From: Yoonia maricola
Lineage (GTDB): Bacteria; Pseudomonadota; Alphaproteobacteria; Rhodobacterales; Rhodobacteraceae
Direction of reading: 5' to 3'
Length of the DNA: 64,000 bases
Assembly: GCF_002797915.1 (NCBI RefSeq)
Contig: NZ_PGTY01000004.1
Coordinates: 62,001 to 126,000, forward strand
A program made the position numbers and the translations under genes. Below, piece after piece: positions 1 to 8,385 of this stretch. Numbering within the stretch: the stretch's first letter is position 1; each line of letters starts with the position of its first letter. The notes beneath the pieces are model-generated. The model saw only the letters and a list, made by a program, of their open reading frames with translations, made no database searches and was not told where the DNA came from.

Positions 1-229
1 CGTGGGGCAGGCGCAAGGTTTGCCCTAGATGCGCTGCGGTGACTTTCCAGCGCAAGGCGGACAAGGCAGTCTGACAGATCAACACCGCCACCGCGGCCAG
101 CAACCAAAGGGGTTCGGCTTGCGACAGGAGGTGTATGATCTCTGGTCCATCAGCCGCCGACCACAGCAACGCAATCAACACCGCTGTGAACGCCAACTGC
201 CCGATGCGCCATAGGCCCGCCCGCGTCAT
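1..229 (-). CDS. LPG-synthase-TM / UPF0104-like membrane protein (5' part only)
   Basis: This reading frame starts with an ATG on the minus strand at 229 and runs off the left edge of the window, so only about 76 residues are visible. They hold a first hydrophobic helix (LAFTAVLIALLW) and then an LWLLAAVAVLICQTALSALRWK stretch typical of the N-terminus of lysylphosphatidylglycerol-synthase transmembrane domain proteins, a flippase-like family of the inner membrane. The start overlaps the stop of the upstream sulfatase-fold gene in an ATGA arrangement, so the two are translationally coupled and in one operon. The family is often next to genes for polar lipid or glycan assembly, which fits the neighbours. 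The catalytic part is not visible and the substrate cannot be told. Confidence 0.75.
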   Translation of the reverse strand, partial: MTRAGLWRIGQLAFTAVLIALLWSAADGPEIIHLLSQAEPLWLLAAVAVLICQTALSALRWKVTAAHLGQTLRLPH

Positions 230-1857
230 TGGGCCACCTCGGTGATCTGCCGTGTGGACAAGGCTTGCAGGATATGCGCGCGCATCAGGTCCATGCGGCG
301 TATGGGCGTCGTCTTGGTCGGGATCAGGCCGGGGGTAAAATCGGCGTCGGACAGAAGATTGACCAGAGCTTGCGGTCCAACGATATGCATTGGCACATGC
401 GGACGCTCATCCAATGCGATAAAGCCTGCGGCCTGATGATCCCCGACGATGATCATCAAAGGCGGGTTATCTGCATGCAGGGCGGCATAAGCAAAGACGG
501 TCTGCAAAGCATAATCTACCGCCAGCCGGTATTGATCACGGACGCGGTCGTAGTCTTTCCAAACCACACGTGGCGTATCGCTGGCTGCGACAATGGGGTC
601 AAAGATCGTGCCGTCGCCCAGATCGTCCCAATCGACGAGGTCCGGCACTGGCACCCAAGGGGCGTGGGATGACCCAAGCGCCATTTGGATAAAGTACGGC
701 CTGTCATCGGTGCGCTGGTCACGCAACAGACGATCCATCGCGGCAAAGGTGAACTGATCAGGCATTGTAATCCAGTTGAAAGGCTCACCTGCATAGCCCA
801 GATCAGCCTCGGCCAGGATTGTCTCGAACCCCATGACCTGTGCTTCGGGCCAATCAAGTGTGATCTGCGGCATCACGGCTGCGGTATGAAAACCAGCGTC
901 TTGCGCGAGATGAAACAGTGTTTGGCGGCCGCTCGATAGCACGGCGCGATAGCTGGTTTGATTGGGCACCCACAGGCCGTTGGCAAAGGTGGAATGTGCC
1001 AGCCAGCTTTGCCCGCCTTGGGTAGGCGAGGCCAGCAACGTCGACGATGTGGCAAGGCCCAGCGCCGCAAGTTCTGCTTCGCCTTTGGCCAGCGTCTCTC
1101 GGTGCAAATCGGCATAAAATGGGGTGTCGAGGCTGGTGCGCCCATAGCTTTCGACGAAAACGACGATCACGTCGCGGTCGACCAGATCAAACAGCCCCGC
1201 TTGACCAGCGAAAGGATCATTCGCAACAGCGGCGCGGAACACCCGCAAGTCTGCGATCGTGTCTTGGGCGGTCCGAAACCGCTCGACCCCAAGACGCGCG
1301 GTAAAGGCGGTGCCGGGATAGGGGAAAGGCGTGCTCCAACGGCCCATCTTTGCACCGACATCAGTTATCACAAGGGCCGCGCCTGCCACGGCCGCGATAG
1401 CTGCCAAAGCGGGCAAAGGACGCCGCAGGGGCAGCCGCGCCCAAACGCGCATTGCCCACCATAGTATGAGGGCAAGGCCTATGATGACCAGCACTGCTCC
1501 GATGACAGCGGCGATGGCGGCAACCGCGCCCAGATTGCCGACGATCAGGTCATAGAAAGAGCCGACTAAAGGCATATCACCGACTAGATTGAAGCCGCGA
1601 TTAAGCGAAGTGAACATGACGAAATCAGCAGTTTTGAGGACGAAAATACTGATCAGTGCCACTACGAGCACGAGGCGTAGAATAACCCCGGTACGCGATG
1701 TGCCAAAGGCGAGGAGCGCCAGCAAAATAGCAGGCAGCTCCAACGGGAACAGCAACAAAGCGTCCCAAGCCATGGCCGCCGGGTGATTAGGTTGGACGAG
1801 TACCAGATGCAAAATCATCGCAGCCAAAATGACCGCTGAAACACTGCGCAGCGTCAA
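226..1857 (-). CDS. membrane-anchored sulfatase / alkaline-phosphatase-superfamily protein
   Basis: About 543 residues. Roughly five hydrophobic helices fill the first 190 residues, then a sulfatase/LTA-synthase-like fold follows. Visible landmarks are VIVVFVESYGRTS, where the nucleophile (Ser or Thr) would sit, a THLL-like region with SWLAHSTFANG, the SSHAPW motif and IVGDHQAAG near the C-terminus, where metal ligands lie. Phosphoglycerol or phosphoethanolamine transfer to lipid or glycan in the periplasm is the most likely activity, but the substrate is unknown. I chose a TTG start at 1857 because it overlaps the stop of the upstream CDP-alcohol transferase as TTGA; an ATG at 1818 is an alternative. 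The frame is open far upstream of 1857, but that part runs inside the upstream gene and is not expected to be translated. Confidence 0.75.
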   Translation of the reverse strand: MTLRSVSAVILAAMILHLVLVQPNHPAAMAWDALLLFPLELPAILLALLAFGTSRTGVILRLVLVVALISIFVLKTADFVMFTSLNRGFNLVGDMPLVGSFYDLIVGNLGAVAAIAAVIGAVLVIIGLALILWWAMRVWARLPLRRPLPALAAIAAVAGAALVITDVGAKMGRWSTPFPYPGTAFTARLGVERFRTAQDTIADLRVFRAAVANDPFAGQAGLFDLVDRDVIVVFVESYGRTSLDTPFYADLHRETLAKGEAELAALGLATSSTLLASPTQGGQSWLAHSTFANGLWVPNQTSYRAVLSSGRQTLFHLAQDAGFHTAAVMPQITLDWPEAQVMGFETILAEADLGYAGEPFNWITMPDQFTFAAMDRLLRDQRTDDRPYFIQMALGSSHAPWVPVPDLVDWDDLGDGTIFDPIVAASDTPRVVWKDYDRVRDQYRLAVDYALQTVFAYAALHADNPPLMIIVGDHQAAGFIALDERPHVPMHIVGPQALVNLLSDADFTPGLIPTKTTPIRRMDLMRAHILQALSTRQITEVAQ

Positions 1858-2645
1858 GTTTCTGCCCCCCGCTTGCGCCAGAGCCAAAGTATATCGCGGC
1901 CAAACGACCAGACAAGCGCCAGCGTGACGGTAGCTATGATCAGGTCCAGCCGCCCGTCCGCAAAAACCGGAATCTGCAGGGCAATCAGCGCACCGATCTG
2001 AAAAACACAGACGGCCTTGCGAGCAAAGCTTGGTCGCAGCGGCTGGTTCAACCATGGCAGTTGCAATCGCGCGATCCAGAACAGGTAATGCGGCAGACCC
2101 AGCAGGATCACGTAAGGGCCAGCGGCCCCGTTGGTGGCAGCATAGAGCGCAAGAACCACCGCGAAGACGGCATCAACCTCAACATCGAACTGTGCTCCGA
2201 AATCAGAGGCGAGGCCTTGGCGGCGCGCCAGCCAGCCGTCAATGCCATCAAGGGCCAATGCAAATGCAGCGATGCCAAATGTCGCCCAATTCGGCGCGAT
2301 CTGGGCCAGCACGACAACGCAAAGCACACCAACAATGACCAGTCGCCCCAGCGTGACCAGATTACACACGCCCAAGGATTGATGCGGAAAATCGCGACTT
2401 AGGCGAAAAGCTGCCAAAGTTGCGGCAGCCGTGTACAGGCCCACGCCAATGGCAACTAAATGAACACTTTCAGCAGTGACGCCAAAGAGGACATCATAAA
2501 GGAAGACCAATAGAAACGCGCCAATCAGGGCACCACCGCAGAAAACTTGCAACGGCGATGCAGCAATGCTGGCTGGCTTTGCAGGCAGGTCCCCGAGGGG
2601 CTTGTTTGATGTTGGTTGTCTCATCCGGCGCACTCTAAAAAACAT
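1854..2645 (-). CDS. CDP-alcohol phosphatidyltransferase family protein
   Basis: A 263-residue integral membrane enzyme with six or more hydrophobic segments. The family signature D-x2-D-G-x2-A-R-x8-G-x3-D-x3-D is complete at about residues 133-158 (DGIDGWLARR followed by G, D and D at the correct spacing). Enzymes of this family move a phosphatidyl or phospho-alcohol group from a CDP-linked donor to an alcohol acceptor in the inner membrane. The acceptor cannot be read from the sequence. It is the first gene of a three-gene minus-strand operon with the sulfatase-fold protein and the LPG-synthase-like protein, pointing to assembly of a modified phospholipid or lipid-linked glycan. An in-frame ATG at 2624 is an alternative start; neither start has a strong ribosome-binding site. 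Confidence 0.8.
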   Translation of the reverse strand: MFFRVRRMRQPTSNKPLGDLPAKPASIAASPLQVFCGGALIGAFLLVFLYDVLFGVTAESVHLVAIGVGLYTAAATLAAFRLSRDFPHQSLGVCNLVTLGRLVIVGVLCVVVLAQIAPNWATFGIAAFALALDGIDGWLARRQGLASDFGAQFDVEVDAVFAVVLALYAATNGAAGPYVILLGLPHYLFWIARLQLPWLNQPLRPSFARKAVCVFQIGALIALQIPVFADGRLDLIIATVTLALVWSFGRDILWLWRKRGAET

Positions 2646-2715
2646 TTCTTGTGAATAATACGCTCAAGGTAGGCGTAATATTCGCAAGACCCGCAAAAAA
2701 GAAAGAGTACGACCC

Positions 2716-3270
2716 ATGACAAACAGTATTTTAAGATATCGCGTTCCAGCACGACTGATCCACTGGACCATGGCATTACTGGTGCTTGGCATGATCCCGG
2801 TCGGTTTCCTGATGGTGCGTGAGGGGCTGGACCGGAGTTTCCAGAACTTCCTTTTCATCTCCCACAAAAATATCGGGGTGCTGCTCTTGGTCCTGATTTT
2901 CGTGCGTTTGATTTACCGCTGGCGGAATCCGCCTGTGCTCAACCCCGCGCCATTGCCAAAGGCGCAGGAATTTGCGGCCCATGCAACGCATTTCGGCCTT
3001 TATGCCCTGCTCTTGATTATGCCACTTGCGGGCTATGTCAGGGTGAGGGCCGGGGGATTCCCGATTGAAGCGCTTGATGCGATGGGCATTCCCGCGCTTG
3101 TTCCGCGATCCGAGGCTTTGGCGGAGTTTGCGAAGGCTGTTCATTTCTACGGATCTTACGCGATCGCCATATTGGTTGCGATGCACATTGGTGCAGCGGC
3201 TTATCATGGTGTGGTGCGGAAGGATGGTATTTTCTCCCGCATGTGGCCACCGGTCGGCCCCAAGGCGTAA
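2716..3270 (+). CDS. cytochrome b561 family protein
   Basis: A 184-residue four-helix membrane protein. The family pattern is clear: an early ARLIHW His, ISHKNIGVLL in helix two, HATHFGLYALLLIMPLAGY in helix three and an AMHIGAAAYH pair in the last helix. These histidines are the expected ligands of two b-type hemes, so the protein probably moves electrons between the quinone pool and a periplasmic partner. It is transcribed divergently from the CDP-alcohol transferase operon and sits 21 bases before opgH, so it may be co-transcribed with the glucan genes, although a functional link is not obvious. A second paralogue lies at 12550-13116 on the opposite strand. Confidence 0.85.
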   Translation: MTNSILRYRVPARLIHWTMALLVLGMIPVGFLMVREGLDRSFQNFLFISHKNIGVLLLVLIFVRLIYRWRNPPVLNPAPLPKAQEFAAHATHFGLYALLLIMPLAGYVRVRAGGFPIEALDAMGIPALVPRSEALAEFAKAVHFYGSYAIAILVAMHIGAAAYHGVVRKDGIFSRMWPPVGPKA

Positions 3271-3291
3271 GAGCAGGGAAAGTAACGTCGC

Positions 3292-4893
3292 GTGTTTACA
3301 CCTTATTCTCAGACAACTGCCCCTGCGCAGCGGCAGTTTGGCGCTTTACGACGCGGGCATTTGCAACAGACCGTTGGGGCAGGCTTTGTGCCGTTTATCA
3401 GCACAACTCTTGCCATGTCGGCTCTGGTCGTGGCGGCCTTTACCAGCGCGGTGGCTGAGTGGAGCGTATTGACCGGTGTCGTGGCTGCGTTGATCATGGT
3501 GAACGCCTTGTGGATTTCAGGTGGCGCTGTGACTGCGGTGATGGGGCTCTTTGCCGCTACTACACCGCAGAGCATGCCGCCAAAGCAGTGGATACCAAAG
3601 GGTAGGACGGCTGTTTTGGTTACCTTGTGCGGTGAGGACGCGGCGCCTTTGGCCATGTATCTGAACAGCTTTACCCGTGGTTTGGATGCGCTTGGCCTTG
3701 GGCATGACACAACGGTATTTGTTCTGTCCGATACATCCGCTGTCCCGCAGATAGCGGTGGAGGAAAATGCACTGGCTGACCTGATTGCGCAGGGGCGCAT
3801 CGTCTATCGTCGCAGAGCTGATAATACAGGTAAGAAGCCCGGTAATATTGCCGATTGGTTGACCAATTATGGTCATGATTTTGATTATATGGTTATCAAG
3901 GATGCCGATAGCCGGATGACACCGAACAGCATCAGGCAACTGATCTGGCAGTTGGAACACCGGCCCGGTACCGGCCTATTGCAGGCTGCGATCTCGCTCA
4001 TTCCCGGTCGCACCCGCTTTGGCCGCCATCAGCGTATTTCGTCACGCTTGTTGGGGCATGCATTCGGCCGTGGTTTTGCTGCTTGGTCTGGTAAGGCGGG
4101 CAACTACTGGGGTCACAATGCGATTATGCGCGTGGCCGCGTTTCGGTCAGCAGCGCGCTTGCCACGTCTGTCTGGCCCTGCGCCCTTTGGCGGTGATCTG
4201 CTCAGCCATGATTTTGTTGAGGCCGCATGGATGCGCCGGGCTGGTTGGGATATTGAGTTGGCCCCCGATCTGCGCGGCAGTGCCGAAGATGCGCCGCAGA
4301 GCCTGCAGGACTTCTTCCGCCGCGACCGTCGCTGGTGTCAGGGCAACTTGCAGCATTTGCGGGTCATGACCAGCCCCGGCCTGCACCCGGTGAGCCGGAT
4401 GCATCTGGTGACCGGGGCATTCAGCTATCTGTCTGCGCCGATCTGGTTGTTGCTTTTGGTATTGCTTGGGCTTGGCGCGATCCCAGTCAGTAATTATGCC
4501 TCAATCGCTTTGGTCGCGGTCATTTTGCTTGTGCCTAAACTGTGCGCCTTGATTGATCTTTTGCCCCGCGCCCGCACCATGTGGCGACGACGCGTGATTT
4601 TGCGCGCTTGGCTGTCAGAATTTGTCATTTCCACGCTCATCGGCCCGCTGATTTCATTGCGTCATGCGACCTCTGTTGGGTCCATTTTGTTGGGGCAGGA
4701 CTGCGGCTGGAAATCGGCCCGCAAGGCACGCCTGATGGTGCCGGCCGGTTGGCCTGAGGCGGCAGTGGGTCTTGTGATACTTGCTCTCGCGCTTGCCAAC
4801 CCGACAACCAGCGCGTTGTGGCTCGCGCCGGTGATTGTGCCCCTGATCATTGCACCGATGCTCATACCGCTATTGAACAGGGAACCTATATGA
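3292..4893 (+). CDS. opgH: glucan glucosyltransferase OpgH (short form)
   Basis: A 533-residue inner-membrane GT2 glycosyltransferase that makes the beta-1,2-linked glucose backbone of osmoregulated periplasmic glucans from UDP-glucose. Two helices lie near the N-terminus (about 33-85), then a cytoplasmic GT2 domain with VIKDADSRMTP (the DxD element) and RRDRRWCQGN (the Q/RxxRW-type motif), and several helices after residue 365. The enterobacterial protein is about 850 residues, so this is a shortened form lacking the long N-terminal extension, as in other alphaproteobacteria. It starts with GTG at 3292 behind a GCAGGG ribosome-binding site. The stop overlaps the next start as ATGA, so OpgH and OpgG are coupled. 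Confidence 0.88.
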   Translation: MFTPYSQTTAPAQRQFGALRRGHLQQTVGAGFVPFISTTLAMSALVVAAFTSAVAEWSVLTGVVAALIMVNALWISGGAVTAVMGLFAATTPQSMPPKQWIPKGRTAVLVTLCGEDAAPLAMYLNSFTRGLDALGLGHDTTVFVLSDTSAVPQIAVEENALADLIAQGRIVYRRRADNTGKKPGNIADWLTNYGHDFDYMVIKDADSRMTPNSIRQLIWQLEHRPGTGLLQAAISLIPGRTRFGRHQRISSRLLGHAFGRGFAAWSGKAGNYWGHNAIMRVAAFRSAARLPRLSGPAPFGGDLLSHDFVEAAWMRRAGWDIELAPDLRGSAEDAPQSLQDFFRRDRRWCQGNLQHLRVMTSPGLHPVSRMHLVTGAFSYLSAPIWLLLLVLLGLGAIPVSNYASIALVAVILLVPKLCALIDLLPRARTMWRRRVILRAWLSEFVISTLIGPLISLRHATSVGSILLGQDCGWKSARKARLMVPAGWPEAAVGLVILALALANPTTSALWLAPVIVPLIIAPMLIPLLNREPI

Positions 4894-6389
4894 ACCGCCG
4901 TGATTTATTGATGAGTACAGCGGCCTTCGCTGTCACCACCGCACTGCCTGCAATGGCCCAACCTGAGGATAGCTTGCGCGATGTGGCCAAGGCCCTGCAA
5001 CAACTGCCTTATACCCCCAATACCACGCCGCTTGCGCCGCCATTTGCGGGGCTGGATTACAATGCTTACCGGGGCATCCGCCCGTTGGTGGGCAAGTCAG
5101 CGCAACTGCCGCATGGCAACCGTTTCTCGGTCGATCTGATGCCACCGGGCCTTTATTTTCCTGATCCCATCAAGGTGGATAAGGTCACGCCTGAGGGCCT
5201 GCGCGAGATCACGTTCAGCCCGGCGCTGTTTGATTTCGACGACCGTTATTTCGACGATATCCCGCAGACAAGCCCCGGCGCTGGTTTTTCAGGAATGCGC
5301 CTGCGTTATCCGCTGAATGCGCCCGACCTGATGGACGAGGTGCTGGTCATGCAAGGCGGCAGCTATTTCCGCGCGATTGGCGAGGCGATGGTTTACGGGC
5401 TGTCGGCGCGCACCGTGGCGCTGGGCACAGGGGGGGATGGAACGGAAGAGTTTCCGCGGTTCCTCCACCTGCGCCTGCACCCCTCACAGGGCGACACGGT
5501 ACATCTTGAGGGGGTGATCGACAGCCCGTCACTGTCGGCACATCTGGATATGGTAATGCGCCCCGGTACGGACACTGAGATGGAGATCACGACCACAATT
5601 TTCCCGCGTGTCGATATCAGTGATATCGGCATTGCGCCACTTACGTCGATGTATCTCAAAGGTCCGATGCTGGCCGCCGTATCAGACGATTTCCGCCCGC
5701 ATGTGCATGATAGCGACGTGCTGGCCATCACAAATGGTGCCGGCGAACGGCTTTGGCGACCCATCGCAAACCCACGCAATGTAGAAACATCCGTGTTCAT
5801 GGATGACAACCCTGCACGATTTGGGCTCTATCAGATGCCCCGCGCGTATGAGGATTATCAGGACACCGAGGCGCGCTATCATGACCGTCCTTCCGCAACG
5901 GTTGAACCGTTGGAGCCTTGGGGGCCGGGTGCTGTGATGTTGGTGGAACTGCCAACGCAGACAGAGTTTCTGGACAATATCGTGGCGTTCTGGCGTCCGC
6001 GAGACCCGCTTTTAGCGGGTCAGGAGCATGCCTATACCTACAAGCTGACATGGACGCTTTCTGCCCCTGATGTGGGTGATTTGGCGCCTATCATTCAAGG
6101 TCGCAGCGGGCGCGAGCATGACCGGCCCGGCCATCGCCGCTTTGTCGTGGATGTAGCGACTGTTGCAGAGGACGCCGTACCAGTCGTGTCCGCCAATAAC
6201 GGGGCCGAGGTGTTGGGTGTTAGCTCATTCCCATTGCCTGATGGCAGTGCCACACGCGTGACGTTTCTGTTTGCGCCGGGTGATCTGGATGTTGCTGAAA
6301 TCAGGCTCAGCCTACGAGGCGTGGATGAAACGCCGCTTAGCCCCGTATGGCTGCACCGCTGGACGCGCGCGCGCGATGGGGATGTGTGA
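4890..6389 (+). CDS. opgG: periplasmic glucan biosynthesis protein, OpgG/OpgD family
   Basis: A 499-residue exported protein. The N-terminus (NRRDLL, then a short hydrophobic stretch ending in ALPAMA) looks like a Tat signal, as in OpgD. The mature part has family hallmarks such as FAGLDYNAYRGIRP, a long beta-sandwich region and SPVWLHRWTRAR at the C-terminus. OpgG/OpgD act in the periplasm on the glucan made by OpgH, shaping or branching it. I placed the start at the ATG of 4890 because it overlaps the opgH stop (ATGA) and directly precedes the signal peptide; the frame is open further upstream only inside opgH. The choice between OpgG and OpgD cannot be made from sequence alone. It ends 2 bases from the convergent EEP gene. 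Confidence 0.87.
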   Translation: MNRRDLLMSTAAFAVTTALPAMAQPEDSLRDVAKALQQLPYTPNTTPLAPPFAGLDYNAYRGIRPLVGKSAQLPHGNRFSVDLMPPGLYFPDPIKVDKVTPEGLREITFSPALFDFDDRYFDDIPQTSPGAGFSGMRLRYPLNAPDLMDEVLVMQGGSYFRAIGEAMVYGLSARTVALGTGGDGTEEFPRFLHLRLHPSQGDTVHLEGVIDSPSLSAHLDMVMRPGTDTEMEITTTIFPRVDISDIGIAPLTSMYLKGPMLAAVSDDFRPHVHDSDVLAITNGAGERLWRPIANPRNVETSVFMDDNPARFGLYQMPRAYEDYQDTEARYHDRPSATVEPLEPWGPGAVMLVELPTQTEFLDNIVAFWRPRDPLLAGQEHAYTYKLTWTLSAPDVGDLAPIIQGRSGREHDRPGHRRFVVDVATVAEDAVPVVSANNGAEVLGVSSFPLPDGSATRVTFLFAPGDLDVAEIRLSLRGVDETPLSPVWLHRWTRARDGDV

Positions 6390-6391
6390 TG

Positions 6392-7135
6392 TTAGCTGCC
6401 CAGATTGATATGCGCCAGCAGGGGCCGGTGATCAGAGGTCATGCGGATACCGGGACCGTCAAGGACATGCGTTTGCGTGACTTCCGCCGGGGCCGTGGTC
6501 AGCACGCGGTCGAGCGGCAGAAAGGGCCGGTTGATCGGGAAGGTCGCTTTGACCGGGCCGCGCAGATCTGTGCTCAGAAACCGCTTGGACAGCGCAAAGC
6601 CGCCCCAAGGGCGCCATTCGTTCAGATCGCCGATCAGAATGGCGGGTTGGCGCGGTTGGCGAAAAATATATTGGCAGATGGTGCGCAATTGCGCCCAGCG
6701 CAGGGTCTGCATCAGCGACAGATGCGTGCCGACGAGGCGAAACGGTTGCCCATCACGCGTCAGATCAGCGACGACAGCACCGCGATGGCAGCGTCCGGGC
6801 AGATCAAGCAGGGTGATGCGGTCGACCGTGATATGGGGCCGGACAAAAACGATCGTGCCCAGAAATCCGTGGCTGTCATCCGACCAGCGATGCGCGGGGT
6901 CGCCGTGCAGATAGCGCAGGCCGGTGGCGGCCTCGACTGCCGCGATATCCAACAGGCCATTATGTGGTGGGACCTCTTCATCAGCCTCTTGCAGGATCAG
7001 CGCGTCGATCTGATCGACAGGCATTTCGGCTTGCAAGGTGGCAAGTGTCCGGTCGGGGGCAATGCGTCCGTCATTGCCGCGGCAGCGGTGGATGTTCCAG
7101 CTCAGGCAGGTAAAGTCTTGATTTCTATCGGGCAA
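6392..7135 (-). CDS. endonuclease/exonuclease/phosphatase (EEP) family hydrolase
   Basis: A 247-residue soluble protein of the EEP/DNase I fold. Motifs in order: LSWNIHRCRG (metal-binding Asn), ALILQEADEE (catalytic Glu), LVGTHLSL (His), ILIGDLNEW (GDxN active-site motif) and the C-terminal MTSDHRPL (SDH with the general-base His). All catalytic residues are present, so it should be an active metal-dependent phosphodiesterase or phosphatase. The substrate could be nucleic acid, a phospholipid head group or a small phosphoester. It begins with TTG at 7135, diverges from the 7.2-kb operon and converges on opgG with a 2-base gap. No signal peptide is visible. Confidence 0.85.
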   Translation of the reverse strand: MPDRNQDFTCLSWNIHRCRGNDGRIAPDRTLATLQAEMPVDQIDALILQEADEEVPPHNGLLDIAAVEAATGLRYLHGDPAHRWSDDSHGFLGTIVFVRPHITVDRITLLDLPGRCHRGAVVADLTRDGQPFRLVGTHLSLMQTLRWAQLRTICQYIFRQPRQPAILIGDLNEWRPWGGFALSKRFLSTDLRGPVKATFPINRPFLPLDRVLTTAPAEVTQTHVLDGPGIRMTSDHRPLLAHINLGS

Positions 7136-7223
7136 TATCTGGCCTTTGCGGGTGGCTTTATGGCGCTGGGTCCGCGAAATGATAGTCTAATGTTCAAACA
7201 AATCGATATGATTGGGGAAATAA

Positions 7224-7619
7224 ATGTTTGCAGTTGAAGTACGTGATCACGTGATGATCGCCCATTCCTTGCCCTCGCCGGTGTTCGGCCCTGCGCAGGG
7301 TATGCATGGGGCGACGTTCGTTGTTGATGCAGCGTTCTATACCAAGGATCTGGATGACAACGGGTTGGTCGTTGATATTGGACTGGCGCTTGAGGCGTTG
7401 GCAGAGGCGCTTAAACCGCTGAAATACGCCAATCTGGATGAGGTGCCCGCGTTTAAAAGCAAGATTACGACGACCGAATTCCTGTGCCATTACATCTGGC
7501 AACAGTTGCGCGACACGGCCAAGACGACGGGTTTGGGCGACGGTGGCCGGGTGTGCCGCATCAAAGTGTCGCTGGAAGAAAGCCATGTCGCGCGCGGCTG
7601 GTACGAGGCGGATATCTAA
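7224..7619 (+). CDS. 6-carboxy-tetrahydropterin synthase-like (QueD/PTPS fold), degenerate active site
   Basis: A 131-residue protein with the overall PTPS/QueD pattern: IAHSLP near residue 14, GMHGATF at about 26-32, VVDIGLALEALAEAL, ITTTEFLCHYIWQQL and a C-terminal KVSLEESHVARGWYEA. Compared with E. coli QueD, the catalytic Cys before the HGH motif is absent (the segment reads GPAQGMHGA) and the second His of HGH is Ala, so one of three zinc ligands is missing. The Asp-His of the LDHxxLN element is also not conserved (KYANLDE). It may therefore catalyse a different pterin reaction or be a binding protein. It opens the operon behind a GGGGAA ribosome-binding site, and the stop touches the next start. 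Confidence 0.75.
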   Translation: MFAVEVRDHVMIAHSLPSPVFGPAQGMHGATFVVDAAFYTKDLDDNGLVVDIGLALEALAEALKPLKYANLDEVPAFKSKITTTEFLCHYIWQQLRDTAKTTGLGDGGRVCRIKVSLEESHVARGWYEADI

Positions 7620-8384
7620 ATGGGGTTCTCACCAGACTGGCTGGCCCTGCGCGAACCGGTGGATCATGCATCACGTGATGCCAGTCTGCTGGCACAGGCC
7701 GTGGCATGTGCGGGATCAACGGCCACTGTGGTGGATCTGGGCAGCGGCACAGGATCAACTGCACGCGCCTTTGGTGATACCGGCTGCAAGTGGCGGTTTG
7801 TCGATGGCGATGCGGCGCTCTTGGATATTGCGCTAGCGCGGCATCCGGGGGCGGAGCGGGTTGTGTTTGACCTGCGCGATATTGATCAGCTGCCGCTGGA
7901 TGGTGTGCGGTTGGTCACAGCTTCGGCCCTGCTTGATTTGATGCCGCTGGAGTGGGTGACAGCGCTGGCCCAACGGCTGCAAGACGCAGGTATCCCGTTT
8001 TACGCAGCGCTCAATTACAACGGACAGATGCGATGGTTGCCACGACACGCGGCTGACGCGGACGTAACAGATGCGTTCAACGCGCACCAGCGGACAGACA
8101 AGGGGATTGGCCCCGCATTAGGGCCAACATCGGCTGATGTCGCTGCCGAGGTTTTCGTCAAGCATGGATTTGACGTGCATCGCGGTGATAGCCCTTGGCG
8201 GTTGAATGGCGCGACAGTCCAATTGCATGATGAGTTGTTAAGCGGAATTGGTGAGGCCGCGGCAGAGGCGGGGTTTGCGCAGGCGCAGGCCTGGGTCGCC
8301 GACCGCCGTGCGAACGTGGCGGAAACGGTCGGATATATCGGGCATACCGATATTTTTGCCGTTCCACACGGAATGGGGGAATAA
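7620..8384 (+). CDS. class I SAM-dependent methyltransferase
   Basis: A 254-residue cytoplasmic protein with the Rossmann SAM-binding motif VVDLGSGTGSTARAF at about residues 39-53 and an acidic ligand for the adenosyl ribose shortly after (FVDGD). Later segments (LVTASALLDLMP, ALNYNGQMRW) match small-molecule methyltransferases of this class. The acceptor is unknown. The start codon directly follows the stop of the QueD-like gene, and the stop lies one base before the next ATG, so the genes are tightly coupled. In this context it probably methylates a pterin, pyrimidine or flavin-type intermediate made by its neighbours (inference). Confidence 0.82.
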   Translation: MGFSPDWLALREPVDHASRDASLLAQAVACAGSTATVVDLGSGTGSTARAFGDTGCKWRFVDGDAALLDIALARHPGAERVVFDLRDIDQLPLDGVRLVTASALLDLMPLEWVTALAQRLQDAGIPFYAALNYNGQMRWLPRHAADADVTDAFNAHQRTDKGIGPALGPTSADVAAEVFVKHGFDVHRGDSPWRLNGATVQLHDELLSGIGEAAAEAGFAQAQAWVADRRANVAETVGYIGHTDIFAVPHGMGE

Positions 8385-8385
8385 A

